Assembly: GCA_030149405.1 (NCBI GenBank)
Contig: JASBRM010000059.1
Location: forward strand, 1 to 11,361
DNA length: 11,361 nucleotides
Reading direction: 5' to 3'
Origin: Neptuniibacter sp.
GTDB lineage: Bacteria > Pseudomonadota > Gammaproteobacteria > Pseudomonadales > Balneatricaceae
This document shows positions 6,689-11,361 of the stretch, one piece after another. Numbering within the stretch: position 1 is the first letter of the stretch; each line of letters opens with the position of its first letter. Position numbers and translations under genes: made by a program. The notes under the pieces are model-generated. The model saw only the letters and a list, made by a program, of their open reading frames with translations. It did no database searches and was not told the origin of the DNA.

Positions 6689-7000
6689 ATGATTGTTGAA
6701 ATTGCTTATGCTCTGCCAACGGAGCAAAAAATTATCACTGTGAATGTACCGGATGACTGCACGGCGTATGAGGCGGTGATTAAGTCTGGCATTGTGGATA
6801 TCTTCCCGCAGATTGACCCTGATAATGATCCAATGGGGATCTTTGCCAAAGCGATTAAAAATCCTAAAGAGACGGTTTTGAAAGAGGGGCAACGCGTTGA
6901 GATTTATCGCCCTTTAATTGCAGATCCGAAAGAAGCGAGAGCGAAACGCGCAGCTAAGATGAAAGCTAAGAAAGAAGCTGAGGAAGCTGCGCGCAAATAG
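6689..7000 (+). CDS. ratB: RatB / RnfH family ubiquitin-fold protein
   Basis: A 103-residue member of the RnfH/RatB family, a beta-grasp (ubiquitin-like) fold of unsettled function. It is named after the rnf electron-transport cluster in some species and after its pairing with ratA in E. coli. The visible core is IVEIAYALPTEQKIITVNVP (2-21), CTAYEAVIKSGI (24-35) and KEGQRVEIYRPLIADPKEAR (65-84), all typical. The tail from about residue 85 is lysine/alanine-rich (RAKRAAKMKAKKEAEEAARK), likely a charged helix. The start lies 9 bp after the ratA stop with only AAGAG as a weak ribosome site, so translation may be coupled to ratA. It converges with bamE across 23 bp, where only a poor GAGG/CCTC hairpin is visible. 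Confidence 0.9.
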   Translation: MIVEIAYALPTEQKIITVNVPDDCTAYEAVIKSGIVDIFPQIDPDNDPMGIFAKAIKNPKETVLKEGQRVEIYRPLIADPKEARAKRAAKMKAKKEAEEAARK

Positions 7001-7023
7001 AAGTGCTTTGAGGCCTTAACCTC

Positions 7024-7356
7024 TTACTTACCACCACCTGGGCGGAAGTCACCGCTCAGGGATTTAAGTTTACCTTCATCAAAGAACAGAGTGATACGTT
7101 CGCGGTTCACCGTGCCATCATCGGCATTTTTAATCTGGTAAATGTAATCCCACTGACCTTCGTGGAATGTGTCTGTTACCAGAGGTGTTCCCATTACAAA
7201 TCGAACCTGACTTTCTGTCATGCCTGGTCTCAGTTGGTCAACCATGTCCTGAGTTACCACATTACCCTGCGGGATATCGAATTTATACACTCCGGGAAAA
7301 CCCGAACAACCGGTTAAAAACAGAGTAACTATTGAAGCAATAAGAAGTTTTTGCAT
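7024..7356 (-). CDS. bamE: Outer-membrane assembly lipoprotein BamE (SmpA)
   Basis: BamE is a lipoprotein of the BAM complex, which inserts beta-barrel proteins into the outer membrane. The 110-residue precursor begins with a signal peptide, [17 protein letters not shown], with lipobox LTGC and the acylated cysteine at residue 17. The next residue is serine rather than aspartate, in keeping with outer-membrane sorting. The mature part has the BamE pattern: [20 protein letters not shown] (33-52), a [12 protein letters not shown] segment (53-64), WDYIYQIK (69-76) and an [19 protein letters not shown] block (86-104). It ends FRPGGGK. The gene is divergent from fur, an arrangement common in Pseudomonas-like genomes, and convergent with ratB. 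Confidence 0.95.
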   Translation of the reverse strand: MQKLLIASIVTLFLTGCSGFPGVYKFDIPQGNVVTQDMVDQLRPGMTESQVRFVMGTPLVTDTFHEGQWDYIYQIKNADDGTVNRERITLFFDEGKLKSLSGDFRPGGGK

Positions 7357-7391
7357 GGGAATTGTGCTTCCACTATTGTACGTAAATGCGG

Positions 7392-7420
7392 ATAATAAGG
7401 TTTCGCATGCATTTGAACAA
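7392..7420 (-). promoter_or_regulatory. Candidate promoter for bamE
   Basis: On the minus strand TTGTTC (7420-7415) and TATTAT (7397-7392) are separated by exactly 17 bp, about 35 bp upstream of the bamE start. A second possible -10 (TACAAT) lies nearer the gene. Confidence 0.45.
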
Positions 7421-7441
7421 GTTAATTGATAAATTGCATGC
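7405..7441. repeat. Inverted repeat in the bamE-fur divergent promoter region
   Basis: GCATGCATTT (7405-7414) faces AAATTGCATGC (7431-7441): 10-bp arms with one bulged base around a 16-nt AT-rich centre. It sits just before the likely fur -10 and overlaps the bamE -35, so it may be an operator. It does not resemble the Fur box closely. Confidence 0.4.
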
Positions 7442-7443
7442 CC

Positions 7444-7449
7444 TATAAA
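7444..7449 (+). promoter_or_regulatory. Candidate -10 of the fur promoter
   Basis: TATAAA lies 29 bp before the fur ATG, with TTAATT 16 bp further upstream as a poor -35. A GAG at 8 nt before the start is the only ribosome-site candidate. Confidence 0.4.
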
Positions 7450-7478
7450 ACAATTACCAACAGCGTTGAGAACAGTTT

Positions 7479-7901
7479 ATGTCTATCGAGAATCAGGAGC
7501 TGCGTAAAGCGGGCCTTAAAGTCACTCTGCCACGAGTCAAAATTTATCAGATTCTGGAGCAGGCAGGTGAAGGTGATCACTTCAGTGCAGAAGATATTTA
7601 CAAGCTTCTGATGGAGAAAGGTGAAGACGTAGGTCTGGCGACTGTTTATCGAGTTCTGACTCAATTTGAAGCGGCGGGTCTGGTTACACGTCACCACTTC
7701 GAGGGTGGCCACTCAGTATTTGAGCTGGCGCGTGAAGAAGAGCATGATCATATCGTTTGTGTGAAAAGCGGTATCGTAAAAGAATTTAATGATCCACGCC
7801 TGAATGAACTGCTGAACGAAATTGCAGAATCCATGGGCTTTACTGTGACCGATCGTACAATCTACCTGTACGGTGTTCACAAGGACGCTGACGAAAAGTA
7901 A
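7479..7901 (+). CDS. fur: Ferric uptake regulator Fur, with one altered metal site
   Basis: Fur is a cytoplasmic dimeric repressor that uses Fe2+ to shut down iron-uptake genes. The 140-residue protein has the winged-helix DNA-binding half, including AGLKVTLPRVKIYQIL (11-26), VGLATVYRVLTQFEAAGLV (51-69) and HFEGGHSVFEL (73-83), and then the dimerisation half. Against E. coli Fur it aligns without gaps through YLYG. Ligands of one metal site are all kept: H34, E82, H91 and E102 (E. coli H33, E81, H90, E101). At the other site only D90 remains: E. coli H87, E108 and H125 are E88, N109 and R126 here. The CxxC pair is C94/S97, like Pseudomonas Fur, and the Cys/His-rich tail of E. coli is absent. 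It is divergent from bamE. The Fur identity is firm; the effect of the site change is inference. Confidence 0.95.
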   Translation: MSIENQELRKAGLKVTLPRVKIYQILEQAGEGDHFSAEDIYKLLMEKGEDVGLATVYRVLTQFEAAGLVTRHHFEGGHSVFELAREEEHDHIVCVKSGIVKEFNDPRLNELLNEIAESMGFTVTDRTIYLYGVHKDADEK

Positions 7902-7927
7902 AGACGCGCCACGCAGAATTGGTAATG

Positions 7928-7961
7928 CTAAAAGGCCAGCTCAAATGAGCTGGCCTTTTAG
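7928..7961. terminator. Bidirectional terminator between fur and recN
   Basis: A perfect 15-bp stem, CTAAAAGGCCAGCTC (7928-7942) against 7947-7961, with loop AAAT. A and T runs on both sides allow it to end fur transcripts on the plus strand and recN transcripts on the minus strand. Confidence 0.88.
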
Positions 7962-7979
7962 TGTCTGCCTTATCCCTTT

Positions 7980-7999
7980 CTTTTATAGTTCTATAAAAG
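7980..7999. repeat. AT-rich 20-bp palindrome downstream of recN
   Basis: CTTTTATAG-TT-CTATAAAAG is a near-perfect palindrome 25 bp after the recN stop. It lacks a GC core and a T-run, so it is a poor terminator by itself but could stabilise the recN 3' end ahead of the main terminator. Confidence 0.35.
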
Positions 8000-8024
8000 G
8001 TGGGTGATTGGTCGTTTATTCATA

Positions 8025-9686
8025 TCAGGCCATGCCCAGCATCTCTTTAGCGTGCTCCATTGAACGTTCGGTAATATCGATACCGCCGAGCATGCGTGCC
8101 ACTTCCTGAATCCGGTTGTCGCTGTCCAGCTCAGTAATCTGGGTATGAGTGTTAGTTTTATCGCTGCGTTTACTGACAAACAGGTGTTGGTGGCCTTGTG
8201 ATGCCACTTGTGGCTGGTGAGTCACAGTCAGGATCTGGGCAGTCTCACCTAGCTGGCGAAGCAATTTACCCACTACTTCAGCTATTGCCCCGCCGATGCC
8301 GACATCCACCTCATCAAAGATCAGAGTGGGTGTGGTTGAGGTTTGCGCTGTGATGACCTGAATTGCCAGGCTGATTCGCGAAAGTTCACCACCGGAGGCG
8401 ATTTTTGCCAGCGGTTTAGCGGGTTGGCCTTTGTTGGTGATGATCAGGAATTCAACGTCTTCCAAACCGTTGGCAGCGGGTTTTTCCAGTGTGTTCAGTG
8501 CTACAGACAGTTCAGCAGACGGCATACCAAGGCTGTGCAGTTGCTGATCGACCAGTTTGCTGATTTTAGCGGCAGCTTTAGCACGCTTTTCACTGAGTTT
8601 TTGCGCAAGCGATTGGTATTTATCTCGAGCAGAAGCAACATCGACAGCCAGTTGTTCCAATTCTTCATCAGAGCGACTCAGGCCTGCCAGTTCATCACAG
8701 AGGTTCTGATGGAATTCGGTAATCTGATCCGGTTGGATTCGGTGTTTGCGGGCAATTTCAAACAGAGTGGATAAGCGCTCTTCCACTTCCTGCTGACGCT
8801 CGGGGTTGATCTCTACACGATCCAGAAAGTGGCGGATTTCGTTGCTGGCTTCTTCCACCTGAATCAGGGCGGTGTTCAGCATCTCGCTGGCCTGGCGAAC
8901 AGAAGGAGACTCGGACTGAATATCACTGAGTAGTTGCAGGCAGTGGTTAAGTTGTTGAGTGCAGTTATTCTCTTCATTGTCACTGGCAAGGCTTACCAGT
9001 TGGTGACCGGTAGTAAGAATGCTCTCAGCATTGGCGAGGGTTTTCTGTTCCTCTTCCAGTTGTTTAAGTTCGCCTTCCTGAAGGTCCAGTTGATCCAGTT
9101 CTTCGATCTGGTAGCTGAGTAACTGAACTCGAGCGGTTTGCTCTGCGCTTTGTTCAGACAGGCGCTTGAGTTCCGTATCCAGTTTGTGCCAGTGCTGGAA
9201 TTGCTGCTTCACTTCATCTGCCAGTTTGGATTGACCGGCAAACTCATCCAGCAGGGTGCGATGATAATCTTTTTTCAGCAGGCGCTGATGCTCATGCTGA
9301 CCATGTATTGCGATCAGATGCTGGCCCAGTTCTTTCACCATGGCAGCGGGGGAAGGGCGGCCATTAATATAACAGCGGGAGCGGCCTTCTTTGGTGATGA
9401 CCCGGCGCAGTATGCATTCACCGTCGTTATCGAGATCATTGTCGATCAGCCAGTTGTTGGCTTCTGGAATGGTATCCAGAGCGAAACTGGCACTGATGTC
9501 GGCTTTGTCTGCGCCATGGCGTACAGCGCCGCTTTCAGCGCGGTCACCCAGAGTCAGGCCCAGCGCATCCAGCATGATGGATTTACCGGCACCGGTTTCA
9601 CCACTGACAACGGTCATGCCGTTATTCAGGTCCAGTTCCAAGCTTTCTACAATTGCAAAGTCACGAATATTCAGCTGATTCAACAT
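8025..9686 (-). CDS. recN: DNA repair protein RecN
   Basis: RecN is an SMC-like ATPase of double-strand-break repair. The 553-residue protein starts MLNQLNIRDFAIVESLELDL, the standard RecN start; an upstream in-frame ATG at 9749 would add 21 atypical residues and lies upstream of the promoter, so I reject it. The N-terminal half of the ATPase has Walker A GETGAGKS (29-36) and IHGQHEHQ (127-134). The middle third is a long coiled coil rich in E, Q and L (about 150-390). The C-terminal half has the signature LAKIASGGELSRISLAIQ (426-443), Walker B TLIFDEVD (454-461) and the H-loop TVTHQPQVAS (487-496). No Shine-Dalgarno is seen and the leader is short and AT-rich. A LexA-type operator overlaps the promoter, indicating SOS control. 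It is divergent from grpE and convergent with fur. Confidence 0.96.
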   Translation of the reverse strand: MLNQLNIRDFAIVESLELDLNNGMTVVSGETGAGKSIMLDALGLTLGDRAESGAVRHGADKADISASFALDTIPEANNWLIDNDLDNDGECILRRVITKEGRSRCYINGRPSPAAMVKELGQHLIAIHGQHEHQRLLKKDYHRTLLDEFAGQSKLADEVKQQFQHWHKLDTELKRLSEQSAEQTARVQLLSYQIEELDQLDLQEGELKQLEEEQKTLANAESILTTGHQLVSLASDNEENNCTQQLNHCLQLLSDIQSESPSVRQASEMLNTALIQVEEASNEIRHFLDRVEINPERQQEVEERLSTLFEIARKHRIQPDQITEFHQNLCDELAGLSRSDEELEQLAVDVASARDKYQSLAQKLSEKRAKAAAKISKLVDQQLHSLGMPSAELSVALNTLEKPAANGLEDVEFLIITNKGQPAKPLAKIASGGELSRISLAIQVITAQTSTTPTLIFDEVDVGIGGAIAEVVGKLLRQLGETAQILTVTHQPQVASQGHQHLFVSKRSDKTNTHTQITELDSDNRIQEVARMLGGIDITERSMEHAKEMLGMA

Positions 9687-9697
9687 AATAAAAATAC

Positions 9698-9713
9698 ATG
9701 TGTTTTTATACAG
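9698..9713 (-). promoter_or_regulatory. Probable LexA (SOS) box of recN
   Basis: CTGTATAAAAACACAT on the minus strand fits the CTG-N10-CAG SOS box except for the last base, matching 12 of 16 positions of the usual CTGTATATATATACAG form. It overlaps the recN -10 element, where LexA would block transcription. Confidence 0.72.
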
Positions 9714-9732
9714 TATTTTCTGTATAAGCCAA
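9705..9732 (-). promoter_or_regulatory. recN promoter (-35 TTGGCT, -10 TATAAA)
   Basis: TTGGCT (9732-9727) and TATAAA (9710-9705) are 16 bp apart on the minus strand, and the -10 ends 18 bp before the recN ATG. The -10 lies inside the SOS box. Confidence 0.65.
9706..9727. repeat. Perfect inverted repeat TTATACAG-N6-CTGTATAA upstream of recN
   Basis: Two 8-bp arms (9706-9713 and 9720-9727) flank 6 bp. The arms are LexA half-sites but in inside-out order, and one of them is shared with the SOS box. Confidence 0.6.
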
Positions 9733-9790
9733 TTTCTGAGGTGATGCAATCTTTATCTCTCCAATTCATAAAAAAATCTTATTTGAACTG

Positions 9791-9817
9791 TTGAAACCGC
9801 TTCGCATGGCCCCATAT
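9791..9817 (+). promoter_or_regulatory. Sigma-32 heat-shock promoter of grpE
   Basis: TTGAAA (9791-9796), a 13-bp spacer and CCCCATAT (9810-9817) match the sigma-32 consensus CTTGAAA-N11-16-CCCCATNT almost exactly. It lies 63 bp before the grpE ATG. Confidence 0.85.
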
Positions 9818-9880
9818 ACAGCAGCAAATACAGTTATTAGCAATCAGACACCTTTAACCAAGGTCGCTGGAGAGATTTAA

Positions 9881-10492
9881 ATGGCCAACGAAGAACTGAA
9901 TCCGACCGAACAGCAGCAAGCCAACGAAGCTGAGGCGCAGCCTGTTGAAGAGGTAGTGAGTGAAACCGCTGAACAAAACGAAGCAGAAGTTGAAGTTGCT
10001 GCTGAAGAAACAGAAGCATCAGCGGATGCTGACAAACTGGCTCAGGATCTGGTCGCTGCAACGGCTGAGATCGAATCTCTGAAAGATCAGATGTTGCGCA
10101 TTCAGGCAGAAGCACAGAATGTTCGCCGTCGTGCGGAACAGGACGTAGAAAAAGCGCATAAGTTTGGTGTCGAGAAATTCGCCAACGAAATGCTGCCAAT
10201 CGTAGACAGTCTGGAACGTGCTATTGAAGCCTTCGGTGATGATGAAGCACTGAAGCCAATGCGCGAAGGTGTGGAAATGACCATGAACATGTTCCTTTCC
10301 GGTCTGGATAAGTTTGAGATGAAACAGGTGAACCCAAAAGGTGAAATGTTTGATCCGGCTCTGCATCAGGCGATGTCTATGATTCCGGTACCGGATACAG
10401 CTGCAAACACTGTGGTTGAGGTAATGCAGAAGGGTTATACCCTGCACGGCCGTCTGGTTCGTCCAGCGATGGTTATCGTAGCTAAAGGCTAA
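9881..10492 (+). CDS. grpE: Nucleotide exchange factor GrpE
   Basis: GrpE releases ADP from DnaK and so resets the chaperone cycle; it acts as a cytoplasmic dimer. The 203-residue protein has a long acidic, glutamate/alanine-rich N-terminal tail (about 1-50), then a coiled coil (about 50-120) with the family segment AEAQNVRRRAEQDVEKAHKF (76-95). The C-terminal beta domain carries FANEMLPIVDSLERAI (100-115), GEMFDPALHQAMSMIPVPD (154-172) and the closing GYTLHGRLVRPAMVIVAKG (185-203), the GrpE signature. GGAGAG stands 6 nt before the ATG. A near-consensus sigma-32 promoter drives it, and dnaK follows on the same strand after 134 bp. Confidence 0.97.
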   Translation: MANEELNPTEQQQANEAEAQPVEEVVSETAEQNEAEVEVAAEETEASADADKLAQDLVAATAEIESLKDQMLRIQAEAQNVRRRAEQDVEKAHKFGVEKFANEMLPIVDSLERAIEAFGDDEALKPMREGVEMTMNMFLSGLDKFEMKQVNPKGEMFDPALHQAMSMIPVPDTAANTVVEVMQKGYTLHGRLVRPAMVIVAKG

Positions 10493-10504
10493 GAAATTTA
10501 CGTT

Positions 10505-10553
10505 GTCAGCCTTGAAACCTTACAAATCGTACTTATATAGGTTTCAAGCTGAC
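10505..10553 (+). repeat. Long inverted repeat in the grpE-dnaK gap
   Basis: The 16-base arm at 10505-10520 and the arm at 10539-10553 are complementary over 15 bp with one bulged C, around an 18-nt AT-rich loop. The hairpin starts 12 bp after the grpE stop. It is followed by TGAAAAAC, not a T-run, so it is not a standard terminator; an mRNA processing or attenuation role is possible. Confidence 0.6.
10511..10538 (+). promoter_or_regulatory. Possible heat-shock promoter of dnaK
   Basis: CTTGAAA (10511-10517) is a perfect sigma-32 -35. After 13 bp comes ACTTATAT, which matches CCCCATNT only in part. A TATAGG 18 bp from TTGAAA also allows a sigma-70 reading. The elements lie inside the inverted repeat. 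Confidence 0.4.
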
Positions 10554-10581
10554 TGAAAAACAGTCAAACAAGATTTAAATA

Positions 10582-10601
10582 CTGTCCGTCCTACCGGACA
10601 G
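10582..10601 (+). repeat. GC-rich hairpin in the dnaK leader
   Basis: CTGTCCG (10582-10588) pairs with CGGACAG (10595-10601) around a 6-nt loop. It ends 12 nt before the GGAG ribosome site of dnaK (10614-10617) and is not followed by a T-run, so it is more likely a leader structure than a terminator. Confidence 0.5.
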
Positions 10602-10626
10602 CAAGAAACAACTGGAGCAGATACAA

Positions 10627-11361
10627 ATGGGTAAGATCATCGGTATTGACCTGGGAACCACAAACTCATGTGTTTCCATCCTGGACGGTGACAGCGCTAA
10701 AGTAATTGAAAACGCTGAAGGCGATCGCACAACGCCATCTATCATCGCATACGCTGATGAAGGTGAAATTCTGGTAGGCCAGCCGGCTAAACGTCAGGCG
10801 GTTACTAACCCTGATAACACTCTGTTTGCGATCAAGCGTCTGATCGGTCGTCGTTTTAAAGATGACGTAGTACAGAAAGACATCAAGATGGTGCCTTACA
10901 AAATTATCGAAGCGGACAACGGTGACGCTTGGGTAGAAGTTAAAGGCGACAAGCTTGCTGCACCTCAGATCTCTGCAGAGATCCTGAAGAAGATGAAGAA
11001 AACTGCAGAAGACTACCTGGGTGAATCAGTCACTGAAGCGGTAGTAACTGTACCAGCTTACTTCAACGATGCTCAGCGTCAGGCGACTAAAGATGCCGGT
11101 AAAATCGCGGGTCTGGAAGTTAAGCGTATCATCAACGAGCCGACAGCTGCGGCACTGGCTTACGGCATGGACAAGTCTAAAGGCGACAAAACTATCGCTG
11201 TTTACGACCTGGGCGGTGGTACTTTCGATATCTCTATCATCGAGATTGCTGAAGTCGATGGCGAGCACCAGTTCGAAGTACTGTCTACCAATGGTGACAC
11301 ATTCCTGGGTGGTGAAGACTTTGACCTGCGTCTTATCGAATACTTAGCAGACGAGTTCAAG
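10627..11361 (+). CDS. dnaK: Molecular chaperone DnaK (Hsp70), N-terminal part
   Basis: DnaK is the ATP-driven Hsp70 chaperone that works with GrpE and DnaJ. The frame opens with ATG GGT AAG ATC and stays open for 245 codons to the window edge, so about the first 60% of the ATPase domain is present and the rest lies outside. Visible nucleotide-binding motifs are [12 protein letters not shown] (5-16, phosphate 1), [20 protein letters not shown] (138-157), [13 protein letters not shown] (168-180, connect region) and [13 protein letters not shown] (193-205, phosphate 2). The sequence is typical of proteobacterial DnaK with no oddities. GGAG lies 9 nt before the start. It follows grpE after a 134-bp gap that holds two hairpins and a possible promoter of its own. 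Confidence 0.98.
   Translation, partial: MGKIIGIDLGTTNSCVSILDGDSAKVIENAEGDRTTPSIIAYADEGEILVGQPAKRQAVTNPDNTLFAIKRLIGRRFKDDVVQKDIKMVPYKIIEADNGDAWVEVKGDKLAAPQISAEILKKMKKTAEDYLGESVTEAVVTVPAYFNDAQRQATKDAGKIAGLEVKRIINEPTAAALAYGMDKSKGDKTIAVYDLGGGTFDISIIEIAEVDGEHQFEVLSTNGDTFLGGEDFDLRLIEYLADEFK

Noticed and set aside
7001..7023. Terminator between ratB and bamE
   Set aside because: Only a 4-5 bp GAGG/CCTC stem without a T-run is present in the 23-bp gap.
7391..7409. GATAAT-containing site in the fur promoter as a Fur box
   Set aside because: Only about 10 of 19 positions fit the consensus and the second half is missing, so self-regulation cannot be claimed.
9687..9749. N-terminal 21-residue extension of RecN from an upstream ATG
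   Set aside because: The family starts at MLNQL; the extension covers the promoter and SOS box and is unlike RecN.
9138..9794. 218-residue plus-strand frame inside recN
   Set aside because: It is antisense to the conserved RecN ATPase motifs, has no ribosome site and matches no family I know.
1..11361. CRISPR arrays, insertion sequences or rRNA genes
   Set aside because: No regularly spaced repeats, transposase genes or rRNA sequence were seen on either strand.

Overview
The window looks like a chromosomal segment of a marine-type gammaproteobacterium. The order smpB / Na+-symporter / ratA / ratB / bamE / fur / recN / grpE / dnaK is characteristic of Pseudomonas- and Oceanospirillales-like genomes, and the tmRNA tag reads ANDDNYALAA as in Pseudomonas. 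My guess is an Oceanospirillaceae-type organism. This is inferred from gene order and protein style, not from a search.

Left part (1-1315, all minus strand): the first 21 codons of an unidentified gene run off the edge, then come a single-domain PPK2-family polyphosphate kinase and a 91-residue protein of unknown function. Middle part (about 1373-3776): an AT-richer accessory insert lies beside the 3' end of ssrA. It holds one 634-residue NACHT-type STAND NTPase with its own terminator. Next to it is a decayed tyrosine-recombinase fragment, frameshifted just before its catalytic tyrosine, and then about 115 bp of palindrome-rich sequence. ssrA is a classic integration site, so this reads as the remnant of an integrated element that left a probable anti-phage NACHT gene behind. 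It is the most interesting part of the window.

Right part (3777-11361) is conserved core. ssrA (tmRNA) and smpB are adjacent on the minus strand and form the trans-translation pair. Divergent from smpB is a run of an NSS-family sodium symporter, ratA and ratB on the plus strand. bamE (minus) converges on ratB and is divergent from fur (plus). fur converges on recN (minus) across a bidirectional terminator. recN has a LexA-type operator over its promoter and is divergent from grpE, which has a near-consensus sigma-32 promoter. dnaK follows and is cut by the window edge after 245 codons.

Together the core genes cover stress functions: ribosome rescue (ssrA/smpB), outer-membrane assembly (bamE), iron regulation (fur), SOS repair (recN) and heat-shock chaperones (grpE/dnaK). 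Two items deserve a second look: the NACHT gene at ssrA, and the Fur protein, which has lost three of the four ligands of one of its two canonical metal sites while keeping the other intact.
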